A stretch of 64,000 nt of DNA from Bradyrhizobium sp. sBnM-33 (lineage in GTDB: Bacteria > Pseudomonadota > Alphaproteobacteria > Rhizobiales > Xanthobacteraceae): the NCBI RefSeq assembly GCF_032917945.1, contig NZ_CP136624.1:6634001-6698000 (forward strand), given 5' to 3'. The translations under genes were made by a program, and so were the position numbers. The notes under the pieces are model-generated. The model had not been told where the DNA came from. It searched no databases and was given only the letters and a program-made list of their open reading frames with translations. Shown one piece after another: positions 17,280-24,582 of this stretch (the first letter of the stretch is position 1; every line of letters starts with the position of its first letter).

Positions 17280-17875
17280 CTAGCTGCGACTGGCAGCTTG
17301 CATGCGATCACGCAGATACTGAACGAGAACGAGCGTCTTTGCGTCAACGATTTTCCCATTTGCGACCATCGCAGCAGCCTGCTCCAGGGTGATCTCGACC
17401 ACCTCAATATCTTCCCCCTCTTCCTTGAGCCCGCCACCGCCGGACACCTTGTCTGCTGGCGAATAGGCGCAGGTAAAGAACACGATCTTTTCCATGATCG
17501 CGGCGGGACTCGCGTAGAGCTCGAACAGCCGTTCCAACTTCGATACCTTGTAACCAAGTTCCTCCCGCATCTCTTTCACAATGCGCCGTTCGGCCTCCTC
17601 GCCATCGAGCTTGCCGGCGCACCTTCTACGGTTCGCTCCGTGCCGTCCTGCAAAAATATCGGCAGCCGAAATTGCCGGGTGAGCAGCACAGTCTTGCGAT
17701 CGGGATCGTAGGGCAGAATGACGGCTGAATTGCCGTTATCGTAAACTTCGCGCTGGCGCTGTTGTCGTTCGCCGTCACGCCTGCGCTGTTCGTAGCTCAC
17801 GCGGATCAGCTTTCCCTTGCCCTGAGCAATGGTCTCGACCTCACATATGCGCACGGTCTCGCCGTCCATTTTCAT
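17280..17875 (-). pseudogene. Nudix hydrolase (NudK-like) with a one-base frameshift
   Basis: Two minus-strand frames make one Nudix protein of about 198 residues. The 5' part (17875 to about 17622) encodes the N-terminal strands with AVILPYDPDRKTVLLTRQFR. The 3' part encodes the rest of the Nudix box, AGKLDGEEAERRIVKEMREE, and the C-terminal half. The break lies at 17618-17625, where one base is missing between VE and CAG. The box has Lys in place of the first Arg of REUxEE. Intact homologues hydrolyse GDP-mannose or ADP-sugars. As given, the gene yields a protein cut before its catalytic helix. A sequence error would explain it equally well. Confidence 0.7.
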
Positions 17876-17980
17876 GGGTTCTAAACGCCGGTGATCAGAC
17901 TCCGATCCATTCGGGTAAGCGAACAGCAGCTACTCCGCGGCGGCTGTTGCCAACGCACGCCCCATCCCCATGCACGGACC

Positions 17981-18005
17981 GGAACGCGCCTCCATCCTTC
18001 ACGTT
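17981..18005 (+). promoter_or_regulatory. EcfG-type promoter, perfect match
   Basis: GGAAC (17981-17985) and CGTT (18002-18005) are 16 bases apart, 22 bases upstream of the DUF3072 gene start and in its orientation. Confidence 0.65.
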
Positions 18006-18027
18006 AGTCAAGGAAAAGGAGGTCGCC

Positions 18028-18198
18028 ATGGTCCTGAATGCCCATACTGATCCGATGACGGAAGAGCAGAGGAAGGAAACCAAGCGCCTCTGCGACGCCG
18101 CTGACATTCCCGACAAGTCCGGTGAATTGCTGACTCGGTCGGGTGCCCAGCAGATGATCGAGGAGCTTCGGCGGAAAGCCGCAGAGCAGCGGGCATGA
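18028..18198 (+). CDS. DUF3072 small protein
   Basis: A 56-residue hydrophilic protein starts at the ATG at 18028, just after AAGGAGG. It contains PMTEEQRKETKRLCDAADIP and ends in RSGAQQMIEELRRKA, the pattern of DUF3072. The frame is open 27 codons further upstream, but that part overlaps the EcfG-type promoter, which fixes the shorter start. Function is unknown; the promoter indicates general-stress control. Confidence 0.75.
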   Translation: MVLNAHTDPMTEEQRKETKRLCDAADIPDKSGELLTRSGAQQMIEELRRKAAEQRA

Positions 18199-18279
18199 TA
18201 TGAGGATCGAGCCTGCCGGCTACGTTACGCACGGACCAGACGAATGCCGCCATCCGCGGATAACGGCATTCGCAAGGGA

Positions 18280-18561
18280 CTAACGGCCGCCGGGTTGCGG
18301 GCCGGTAACGTTGCTGGTGCCAGGTCCAACATTTCCCATGCTGGACGGGGCGCTGCTGGACGAGCTTCTGGCCTTCATTTTGCCGGTAGCCGTCCCCGTC
18401 GTCATTCCCTTTTTCATGTGGGTGTGTTTTGTCGTGCTCTTGGTAGCGCCGGGGCCAACGTTGCCTTGGCTTGATGCGCCAGGGGCCGGCTGCATTTGCG
18501 CGAACGCGCCGCCAGTCGATACCAACAAGGCGCATGTGCAAGCCAGGATCGTTTTCTTCAT
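18280..18561 (-). CDS. Small exported Ser/Gly-rich protein
   Basis: From the ATG at 18561 (AAAGGAG upstream) the gene encodes 93 residues. Residues 1-22 are a Sec signal peptide (MKKTILACTCALLV, ending GAFAQ) whose Cys residues could suggest a lipoprotein, but no lipobox is clear. The mature part is low-complexity and contains NVGPGATKSTTKHTHMKKGM and a second NVGPGT motif. This type of short NVGPG-repeat protein is frequent in Bradyrhizobium. Function unknown. Confidence 0.65.
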   Translation of the reverse strand: MKKTILACTCALLVSTGGAFAQMQPAPGASSQGNVGPGATKSTTKHTHMKKGMTTGTATGKMKARSSSSSAPSSMGNVGPGTSNVTGPQPGGR

Positions 18562-18591
18562 GGGAAACTCCTTTGGTTGAAGCGATTCTTC

Positions 18592-18616
18592 AACCAGCGC
18601 TTGCGCAAAGCGTTCC
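18592..18616 (-). promoter_or_regulatory. EcfG-like promoter, one mismatch
   Basis: On the minus strand GGAAC (18616-18612) is followed after 16 bases by GGTT (18595-18592). It lies 30 bases upstream of the start at 18561. Confidence 0.5.
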
Positions 18617-18631
18617 GATACGAACGCACCG

Positions 18632-18868
18632 TCAGGCCGAGGCAAGCACCGGATGTTCGGACTGCTGCCTCCTGAATTGCTGATAGGCCGCGATTGCCTT
18701 GTTGGCCAGCATCAACCGCCGCCGCTCGCCACGCCGCACCATCAATTCTATCGTATCGCTGAGGAAGCGGCCCGCCACCATCGCATCGCCCAGCTCTCCC
18801 GTACGCTCGAGATAGTCCCAGGCGATTTCGATCGAACTCTCTATCAACAGGGGCAGCGGTTCCGTCAT
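18632..18868 (-). CDS. Conserved hypothetical protein, 78 residues
   Basis: A small helical protein with motifs IEIAWDYLERTGELGDAMVA and RFLSDTIELMVRRGERRRLM. An ATG at 18880 is also in frame, but the EcfG-type -10 ends at 18894 and would leave almost no leader, so the ATG at 18868 is preferred. I recognise it as a recurrent uncharacterised protein of Bradyrhizobium, not a named family. No membrane segment. Function unknown. Confidence 0.6.
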   Translation of the reverse strand: MTEPLPLLIESSIEIAWDYLERTGELGDAMVAGRFLSDTIELMVRRGERRRLMLANKAIAAYQQFRRQQSEHPVLASA

Positions 18869-18893
18869 CTTCGCGTCCAAGCATTTTTGGGAG

Positions 18894-18918
18894 AACGCCC
18901 GGCTGCAATCTCCGTTCC
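18894..18918 (-). promoter_or_regulatory. EcfG-type promoter, perfect match
   Basis: On the minus strand GGAAC (18918-18914) is followed after 16 bases by CGTT (18897-18894). It drives toward the hypothetical gene starting at 18868. Confidence 0.65.
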
Positions 18919-18949
18919 TGCAGCAGCGGAGGCGGCCGTCGCGGATGCG

Positions 18950-19135
18950 TCACGGTCCTCCGGCAACAGCTCCCGCAATCACCATCGTCAGGTCGTCCAG
19001 ATCGATCTTGCCCTTGACGACGAGGCCTTCGGAGTCATCGATGCTCAGCGACTGCGGATTATTCGCCGCTTGCCGTTTCAGCTCAGCAACGATCGCTTCC
19101 CTCAATTTCTCTTCAAGCATCTGCCGCATCTCCAT
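18950..19135 (-). CDS. Small hypothetical protein, 61 residues
   Basis: The ORF encodes an acidic helical protein (MEMRQMLEEKLREAIVAELK, then SLSIDDSEGLVVKGKIDLDD). The composition is protein-like and the hydrophobic positions are regularly spaced. No signal peptide and no recognised domain. It precedes the EcfG-controlled gene at 18868 on the same strand. Confidence 0.5.
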   Translation of the reverse strand: MEMRQMLEEKLREAIVAELKRQAANNPQSLSIDDSEGLVVKGKIDLDDLTMVIAGAVAGGP

Positions 19136-19184
19136 CCATCCCGTAGCGCGTGGCCAATTCTACGGCGTCATAGACGCAGTAAGG

Positions 19185-19340
19185 CTAATGGGTGTTGGTC
19201 TCACGCCATTTTTCCAAGTCTACTTTCGATGACGACCGTTGCTCCTTCTCCGGCTTCTCCTTCCACGGTTTGTCGGTCTGCTTGTGCGATCCCCAGTCGG
19301 TCTGCTGGCGCGGATCATCGGTGGGCTTTTCCTTGCTCAT
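19185..19340 (-). CDS. Small hydrophilic protein, 51 residues
   Basis: The ATG at 19340 is preceded by GGAGGTG, a near-perfect ribosome-binding site, which decides the start although the frame is open upstream. The product is highly charged and low in hydrophobic residues (SKEKPTDDPRQQTDWGSHK), so probably disordered. It resembles short stress-associated hydrophilins of Bradyrhizobium; function unknown. Confidence 0.6.
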   Translation of the reverse strand: MSKEKPTDDPRQQTDWGSHKQTDKPWKEKPEKEQRSSSKVDLEKWRETNTH

Positions 19341-19463
19341 TGGGACACCTCCAGAATTGGAAGCGGAAAGCACGGGACTTAGTTCCGATAAATCGGTGAA
19401 CTCTGGGTTCCAACGTCCAGAACCGTGCAGACAGGTAAGGTTCCCGCCTCCTAATCTTTCCAA

Positions 19464-19658
19464 ATGGATAGGAAAAAGATCGAGGATCGGGCCCAGCCGG
19501 ACCTGCATATCGAAGCGCTGACAGCGCTCGAGCAAGCACGGGCCATGCCTCATGGTCCTGCACGAAGCGAAGCTTTGAAGCGCGCAGGTCTCTTGCAAAA
19601 CGCGGCCGACCTGCAGGGACTGACATTTGCCAAGCGTGGACGTCCTCCGAAAGACTGA
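19464..19658 (+). CDS. Conserved hypothetical protein, 64 residues
   Basis: The protein contains ALTALEQARAMPHGPARSEA and ends LTFAKRGRPPKD, an AT-hook-like RGRP near the C-terminus. I recall similar uncharacterised proteins widely in Bradyrhizobium. The start at 19464 has only a weak ribosome-binding site. No membrane segment. Function unknown. Confidence 0.6.
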   Translation: MDRKKIEDRAQPDLHIEALTALEQARAMPHGPARSEALKRAGLLQNAADLQGLTFAKRGRPPKD

Positions 19659-19734
19659 CCGATCCTTCACAGCAGGATCCCCCGAGACCCGGCAAACAGC
19701 GCACGTGACGCCCTGCTAAGCGGTCCACCCGATC

Positions 19735-19759
19735 GGAACCGGGCAACGGTCTCCACGTT
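19735..19759 (+). promoter_or_regulatory. EcfG-type promoter, perfect match
   Basis: GGAAC (19735-19739) and CGTT (19756-19759) are 16 bases apart and end 27 bases before the ATG at 19787. Confidence 0.65.
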
Positions 19760-19786
19760 GGCCTTGCGAACAGCAAGGAGGCTCCG

Positions 19787-20014
19787 ATGGGATTGGCTGA
19801 ATACATGATCGTCTCCGAGCCGGACGGGTGGACGGTCCTCCATGACGGGAATGCGCCGCATAGATACGACACGAAGGAAGCAGCCTTCGAAGCGGCCGTC
19901 GCCGCGGCGTCGCTGGCGATGCGCCAGGGGCACGAGATTCATATCGGCGTCCCCGGTCGCGACGGCGGCTACAAAGCCCCACTCGGCGCCGAGGACTCGC
20001 AAGGCGTGCAGTGA
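19787..20014 (+). CDS. Small DUF2188-like protein, 75 residues
   Basis: The protein reads YMIVSEPDGWTVLHDGNAPH then YDTKEAAFEAAVAAASLAMR and HEIHIGVPGR. The arrangement of a short beta hairpin, an alanine-rich helix and a final strand is like DUF2188 proteins (wHTH-like small proteins), though the match is loose. GCAAGGAGG precedes the ATG and a perfect EcfG-type promoter lies just upstream. Confidence 0.65.
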   Translation: MGLAEYMIVSEPDGWTVLHDGNAPHRYDTKEAAFEAAVAAASLAMRQGHEIHIGVPGRDGGYKAPLGAEDSQGVQ

Positions 20015-20050
20015 ATGCGGTCCCCCGCCCAGCCCAGGCGGATATAGAGT

Positions 20051-20131
20051 TGTAGCGGATGGGCGAAGCGACATCCGGGACAGGTAGCCCGAGACAACCC
20101 GGATGTCGCGGAGCTTGTCATCGGGCGTGTA
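20051..20131. repeat. Degenerate palindromic intergenic repeat (Bradyrhizobium type)
   Basis: GCGACATCCGGG (20068-20079) and CCCGGATGTCGC (20098-20109) are perfect inverted arms, extended by imperfect pairing on both sides (TGTAGCGGATGGGCGAA against TTGTCATCGGGCGTGTAC). The motif resembles the abundant palindromic repeat in Bradyrhizobium genomes whose arms read like CCCGGATGTCGCTTCGC. It lies between 20014 and 20202 with no gene. Confidence 0.6.
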
Positions 20132-20201
20132 CTCGCGCGCCCTGTTGGCATCCGCGCAACGAAGATACTACTGTCATGTTAGAGAAGCGAATTTTCCGGC
20201 T

Positions 20202-20351
20202 TCAGCCCTGGTTTTCCCGATACCGCTGCTTCACGATTTCATCGCCGGCCCGCGTCGCGGCCCTATTGCGATAATGATAACTCAGCGTCCCATAGATCAG
20301 CGCGGTAAGAAGCACGAACGCTCCGATAAAATAGACTGCTTCGAGTCCCAT
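20202..20351 (-). CDS. Small single-pass membrane protein, 49 residues
   Basis: From an ATG at 20351 with GGGAGAA upstream the gene encodes one N-terminal membrane segment (VYFIGAFVLLTALIYGTLSY) and a charged cytoplasmic tail (NRAATRAGDEIVKQRYREN). It starts 28 bases after the cupin gene on the same strand, so the two are probably cotranscribed. It resembles short conserved membrane proteins seen in Bradyrhizobium. Function unknown. Confidence 0.6.
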   Translation of the reverse strand: MGLEAVYFIGAFVLLTALIYGTLSYHYRNRAATRAGDEIVKQRYRENQG

Positions 20352-20379
20352 CACGTTCTCCCAAAAACTTGTTGTATGA

Positions 20380-20724
20380 CTACGCTTTTACTTCGTCGCG
20401 GCCATGCACTTGCGCGGGCGGCGCGGTCGCCTCCACGGCCGTAAATGGCTCAAGAATGCGATAGCTGTGTTCAGCATGCGCGGGCACCAGCCAAGAGTCG
20501 CCTGGCTCCAGCCTTATCGTCTGACCCTCGATAACAAGTTCGGCACGTCCCTTCATGACGTAACCGACCGTTTCGTAATCTCTCGGTTCGGACACGTCGG
20601 TTTGCGGCTGTTCGTTTTCCCATAACCGCATCGAGAGCCGTTTGCCGGAAACGAGATAGGTTTGACCCATCGTCCCCTTGGGTGCGGTTTTGCTGGATAC
20701 CTTTTTGACGGTGCTGTCGCTCAT
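20380..20724 (-). CDS. Cupin-domain protein
   Basis: The 114-residue protein has a single cupin barrel: YETVGYVMKGRAELVIEGQ is motif 1 and PGDSWLVPAHAEHSYRI is motif 2. The first motif lacks the usual paired histidines (VGYVMKG), while motif 2 keeps a His, so metal binding may be weakened. The ATG at 20736 is an alternative start four codons upstream. No substrate is evident. It is followed by the 49-residue membrane protein gene. Confidence 0.75.
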   Translation of the reverse strand: MSDSTVKKVSSKTAPKGTMGQTYLVSGKRLSMRLWENEQPQTDVSEPRDYETVGYVMKGRAELVIEGQTIRLEPGDSWLVPAHAEHSYRILEPFTAVEATAPPAQVHGRDEVKA

Positions 20725-20794
20725 CTGCCGCTCCATCTCGCTTCACCTGGAGTCAATTGGGCGTGGCACTGCCGGTTCCACTTAATGCTTCAAT

Positions 20795-20989
20795 TTAACG
20801 GCGCCTCCTGACGGACGCAGGAGGAACCTGGTTCTCCGGTCCGCGTTTCCGCACGTGCGGATCGATGGAAGTCGGGAGGATTTTGTGGACGACTTCAGGG
20901 ACATTCAACACGGCGTCAACGATCCCGTTGGTGGCCTCGACGTAAAGCGAAAGTTCAAGGACAATCAGACCGAGCACGAACGCGCCCAA
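20795..20989 (-). CDS. Doubtful small ORF with a hydrophobic N-terminus
   Basis: From a TTG at 20989 the minus strand encodes LGAFVLGLIVLELSLYVEA and NVPEVVHKILPTSIDPHV before a basic end. The hydrophobic start is protein-like, and the frame is open upstream to 21130 with no ATG, so the true start is uncertain. A plus-strand frame (20855-21112) covers the same bases and is more hydrophilic; I judge it less likely. Low confidence in either. Confidence 0.3.
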   Translation of the reverse strand: MGAFVLGLIVLELSLYVEATNGIVDAVLNVPEVVHKILPTSIDPHVRKRGPENQVPPASVRRRR

Positions 20990-21312
20990 ACCGCGGCGGA
21001 CGTTCGCGCCAGCGCCGTTGCCGCTCCGGACGAAAAGTTCCTGCCGGAAGCCTTGAGGCGCCGGCCAACGGGTCCGCTCAACCCACGGACCGGTCGTCGT
21101 CCTGCTCCGTAAGCAGATTCCACTCTATCTGGGTAGTTCGCCGGCCGAAAAGTCAGCAAATGCGGACGCGCATTTCGTTACGGAGCAAGGGAACCGGCCC
21201 GATCGTCAAAAACAAGATCGTGATAGGTGACGTAGACCACATGCGCGCGTGACCGTTGGCCGTAATGCGGTGGTGGCAAGCCACACTGCATATCGAGCCA
21301 ACGGAGTTTTCC

Positions 21313-21525
21313 ATGAAGCATTTGTTGATTTCCGGATTCGTGGCAGTCGCCCTGCTCGCTGTCGCAACCACATTGCGTTCATACTCAATTTCCAGTGACC
21401 GTTCTGCCTTGACCACCGGCGTGGCACCGTCGAAGACGACGGCGGCCGCCGCAGGCGTCAACAAGCTTCCCACCGAGGATTTCGAGGATATGTCGCTGGT
21501 GTTTTCGGCGCCCGCGAAACATTGA
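21313..21525 (+). CDS. Small exported or membrane-anchored protein, 70 residues
   Basis: The ATG at 21313 is preceded by GGAG six bases away. Residues 4-20 (LLISGFVAVALLAVATT) form a signal peptide or anchor; the rest is a short Thr/Ala-rich segment ending NKLPTEDFEDMSLVFSAPAK. This matches a family of short hypothetical proteins in Bradyrhizobium. It is convergent with the WD40-cytochrome gene. Confidence 0.55.
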   Translation: MKHLLISGFVAVALLAVATTLRSYSISSDRSALTTGVAPSKTTAAAAGVNKLPTEDFEDMSLVFSAPAKH

Positions 21526-21555
21526 CGACATCGCGATAGCGCCCAGCCAAGCGCT

Positions 21556-22890
21556 CTATCGCTTTGTCGCTCGCTCGAGGAATTGCACCAGCGCGGCACG
21601 GTCCTGCTCCGAGCCGATGCGCTGCTCCGGCATCTTGGTGCCGGGCGTATAGGCTTGCGGCCCGACTTCGAACAGCTTGGAAATCGTCTCCGGCGTCCAG
21701 ACGATATCGAGCTTCTTGAGCGCTTCGGAAAAATGATATCCAGGCGCGGTCGCGATGCGCCGGCCAAAGATTCCGGCGAGCGTCGGCCCTGCGCGATTGG
21801 CCTGATCGGCGCCGAGCGTATGGCAGGCGACGCAGGCGCGGAAGATTTCCGCGCCGCGATCGCCGGCATAGGCGGCGAGCGGATCTCCCGCCGTTTCCAC
21901 GAGGAGCGGATCGACCGGCTCGCCTGTCACGGCGTTCCAGCGCCGGATGATGTTATCAGCGCCGCCCGTGAGCAGCGTACGGCTGTCGGGTGCGAATACG
22001 ACCGACCAGACCGGCAAGCCCGGGCCGACCAGCGTGCGCGCGAGCGTACGCGCCTTGCGGTCGATCACGGCGACCGTGCCGCCGATGCCCGCGGCGGCCA
22101 CATGCGCGCCATCAGGTGAAATCGCAATCGAGATCACCGGCCTTGGCCCTGCCGCGAGCTCGCCGGCGCGCGCGCCGCCGGCGGTCAGGAAGTAAACCTT
22201 GCCGTCGGCACCGCCGACCGCGATTTCACCGTCACGGCCCGCCGCCACGGCGTTGAGCGGTGTCGGCATCGGAACGACGGTCGGCGCCTGCGCGCCCGAC
22301 AGCGGCCAGATGCGAACGCTGAGATCGTAGCTGACGCTGACCAGCGTGCGGCCGTCGGCCGTAAACGCCACGCCATTGACGTTCTGCGTATGCTCATCAA
22401 ATACCCGCGGCGCACCGCCTGCGAGCGGCCAGAGCCGCACCGTGTGATCCCACGAAGCCGACGCGAGCGTCGCGCCATCAGGCGACACGGCGAGCGCTAC
22501 GATCGGCGCCGTGTGGCCTTCGAACACCGCGTCGGGCTCTGCCTTGCCAAAGGTCCAGATGGCGATGCGACCGTCAGCGCCGGCGGTCGCTGCGCGTCCC
22601 TCCCCGAGCAGCACGACTGCGTTGATTGCGTCGGAATGGAAACGAAGCACCTGCTCGGCCGCATTGCGCGTCAGCGACCAGCGGATCGCAGTTGAATCGA
22701 AACTGCCGGAGATCGCGCTTTGACCATCGGCCGAGATCGCCAGCGCCCGAACCGGCCCGCCATGCCCACGCAGTTGCGCGACGGCGGCCGTTGCGCCTAT
22801 CGGCAGCGCGATCAGCACGGCCGCAAGCGCCAGAAGCGCCGACCGGCCTGCCTTGCGACGTGAAGCTTTCGCCGAATCGCTGGATGCCAT
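21556..22890 (-). CDS. WD40-repeat protein with C-terminal cytochrome c domain
   Basis: The 444-residue protein is predicted to be periplasmic: a membrane segment at residues 13-37 (LLALAAVLIALPIGA) is followed by about seven WD40 blades (for example AISGSFDSTAIRWSL and LASASWDHTVRLWPL) up to residue 330 and a class I cytochrome c domain with CVACH near residue 350 and a Met-containing PGTKMPEQRI loop. The start is set at 22890 because a longer frame would overlap the DUF971 gene. It closes the formate dehydrogenase operon, 13 bases after DUF971. A c-type cytochrome here could accept electrons from the dehydrogenase or serve a high-potential branch; this is inference. Confidence 0.8.
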   Translation of the reverse strand: MASSDSAKASRRKAGRSALLALAAVLIALPIGATAAVAQLRGHGGPVRALAISADGQSAISGSFDSTAIRWSLTRNAAEQVLRFHSDAINAVVLLGEGRAATAGADGRIAIWTFGKAEPDAVFEGHTAPIVALAVSPDGATLASASWDHTVRLWPLAGGAPRVFDEHTQNVNGVAFTADGRTLVSVSYDLSVRIWPLSGAQAPTVVPMPTPLNAVAAGRDGEIAVGGADGKVYFLTAGGARAGELAAGPRPVISIAISPDGAHVAAAGIGGTVAVIDRKARTLARTLVGPGLPVWSVVFAPDSRTLLTGGADNIIRRWNAVTGEPVDPLLVETAGDPLAAYAGDRGAEIFRACVACHTLGADQANRAGPTLAGIFGRRIATAPGYHFSEALKKLDIVWTPETISKLFEVGPQAYTPGTKMPEQRIGSEQDRAALVQFLERATKR

Positions 22891-22903
22891 TCCCGCCGGC
22901 CCT

Positions 22904-23290
22904 TTAGCGTACGCCCGGCCTGTCGCGGTCGAGCCCCTTGGCTTGCAGGTCGTCGAGGTAGTCCTGAAAGCGCCGCTCGGCATTCTCACCGAGATCGCGC
23001 AAGAACGTCCAGGAGTAGATGCCGGTCGCGTGCATATCGTCGAACCCTATTCTGACGGCATAATTGCCGACAGGATCGACCGAAAGAATGGTGACATTGC
23101 GTTTGCCGCCGACGGTCTTGCGCTCGGCTTCGGAATGCCCCTGCACTTCGGCCGACGGGCTGGTGACCCTGAGCAATTCGGCGGAGAGATCGAATGTGCG
23201 GCCATCGTCGAAGGTAACGCGCAAGCTGCGGCGATCCTTCGGCAGGCGGATTTCGACCGGCCACGCCAGCGTGACGTCAGGCGCGCCCAC
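22904..23290 (-). CDS. DUF971 (gamma-butyrobetaine hydroxylase N-domain-like) protein
   Basis: The 128-residue protein matches DUF971: WPVEIRLPKDRRSLRVTFDD at the start, LSAELLRVTSPSAEVQGH, then GNYAVRIGFDDMHATGIYSW and FLRDLGE. In some bacteria DUF971 proteins accompany Mrp/ApbC-type ATPases and iron-sulfur enzymes, and it is often a stand-alone domain. It lies eight bases after the 51-residue membrane protein and thirteen before the WD40-cytochrome gene in the FDH operon. A role in cluster or cofactor insertion is plausible, not shown. Confidence 0.75.
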   Translation of the reverse strand: MGAPDVTLAWPVEIRLPKDRRSLRVTFDDGRTFDLSAELLRVTSPSAEVQGHSEAERKTVGGKRNVTILSVDPVGNYAVRIGFDDMHATGIYSWTFLRDLGENAERRFQDYLDDLQAKGLDRDRPGVR

Positions 23291-23298
23291 CGCCGGCG

Positions 23299-23454
23299 TC
23301 AGCTCGGGCCAATCAGATTATGGCCGGGATCGCCGACCCTGGCACCCGTGGTCGTAAAGGCGACGGAGCTCGACTCCTGAAAGTTGTTGAGCACGATCGC
23401 AACGCCAACAGCAGCAACGACTGCGAATGCTACTGCCGCAACAAAGGATTTCAT
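23299..23454 (-). CDS. Small membrane protein in the formate dehydrogenase operon, 51 residues
   Basis: An ATG at 23454 with AGGAAG upstream starts a 51-codon gene. Residues 3-22 (SFVAAVAFAVVAAVGVAIVL) form a single membrane segment or signal anchor; the remainder (QESSSVAFTTTGARVGDPGH) would lie in the periplasm. It fits exactly between fdoI (35-base gap) and DUF971 (8-base gap), so it is very likely translated as part of the operon. No family recognised. Confidence 0.65.
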   Translation of the reverse strand: MKSFVAAVAFAVVAAVGVAIVLNNFQESSSVAFTTTGARVGDPGHNLIGPS

Positions 23455-23489
23455 GTCACTTCCTCATGTTTGACTTGAGCCGCGCCGGA

Positions 23490-24515
23490 TCATTCGGCCG
23501 GCACGGCTCGGGCCGGGCTCTCGGATGGAGCCTCGCCCTTTGCCTGCTGTTCCTTGACCCAGAGCGCGTGGTGTTCCTTGGCCCAGTTGAGATCGACCTC
23601 ACCGGTTCCCATCGCGTCGAACGCCCCCTCCATGCCGATCGAGCCGATATAGATGTGCGCCAGCATGACGGCGATGAAGAGCATCGCGATCACGGCATGG
23701 ATGACGGTCCAGAACTGGAGCGCCGTGACGTTGGCCGGAAGATACGGGAACAGCAGGAACCAGCCGGACACCGACATCAGCACGCCACCAATGATCACGA
23801 TCCAGAAGATGCCCTTCTGGCCCGCGTTGAAACGCTTGGCCGGCGGATGCTTGTCGTCAGACAGAAGGCCCCCGCCCTGCTTGAGCCATTCCCAATCGAG
23901 CTTGCTGGGGATGTTATCCTTGATCCAGATCAGGAACATGATCGCAAGACCCAGCATGAACGGGAATGCCAGGTAGTTGTGCGCAAGCTTGGCCCAGGCT
24001 GACATAGTCGCAAAAGCGTCGGGGCCGAACAGCGGCAAGATCAGGGTGCGTCCGAAGCTGACGTTCAGGCCCGAGAGCGCCAGGATGATGAAGCAGCTTG
24101 CCGTGAGCCAGTGTGTAAACCGCTCGAAACTGGCGAAGCGCAGCATCGTCTTCCCTGAGAACCCCTCATGCACGCGAATCCGGCCGCGCACCATCAGGAA
24201 GATCGCGAGCACAGCCAGCATGCCGAGGATGGAAATGCCGCCGATCCACGGCAGCTTGCTACGCTGGAAGTCGCGCCAGTCGCGCCCGGCGGGCTGGATC
24301 AAGCTGGCAGCCATCCCGTCGGGGATCGATACGCGCCCGGTGATCTTGTCGCCCTCCTTCAGCGCGTTCAGGAGCTTGTCTTCCTGAACGGCCTCGGCGG
24401 TCGGCTTGAACGAAATCTGTGCAGCCGCGGGCTGTGCGAGAACGAACAGCAAAGCGAATGCGGCGAACAGCGGTTTGAACACCGCGAATCTGAGACTTGA
24501 AAGTGAGCCTGGCAT
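23490..24515 (-). CDS. fdoI: Formate dehydrogenase gamma subunit (cytochrome b)
   Basis: The 341-residue membrane subunit anchors the enzyme and passes electrons from the iron-sulfur subunit to quinone through two b haems. It has a signal-like N-terminus (residues 1-33, ending PAAAQ), a periplasmic stretch, and then four to five membrane segments including ISILGMLAVLAIFLMV and FWTVIHAVIAMLFIAVMLAH. Candidate haem histidines are in RFTHWLTASCF and in the last helices. The long N-terminal periplasmic part is usual for the alphaproteobacterial FdnI/FdoI relatives. It ends with a charged tail. It follows fdoH by 67 bases. Confidence 0.9.
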   Translation of the reverse strand: MPGSLSSLRFAVFKPLFAAFALLFVLAQPAAAQISFKPTAEAVQEDKLLNALKEGDKITGRVSIPDGMAASLIQPAGRDWRDFQRSKLPWIGGISILGMLAVLAIFLMVRGRIRVHEGFSGKTMLRFASFERFTHWLTASCFIILALSGLNVSFGRTLILPLFGPDAFATMSAWAKLAHNYLAFPFMLGLAIMFLIWIKDNIPSKLDWEWLKQGGGLLSDDKHPPAKRFNAGQKGIFWIVIIGGVLMSVSGWFLLFPYLPANVTALQFWTVIHAVIAMLFIAVMLAHIYIGSIGMEGAFDAMGTGEVDLNWAKEHHALWVKEQQAKGEAPSESPARAVPAE

Positions 24516-24582
24516 TTGCCAACGCCTTTCGGTTATCGGAATTACCCTGATGCCGCCGCGCCGAAACGCGGCGGCCGTTGCA

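Noticed and set aside
20855..21112. An 85-codon plus-strand frame.
   Set aside because: Hydrophilic, no motif and no ribosome-binding site; the minus-strand frame in the same place is slightly more protein-like, though also doubtful.
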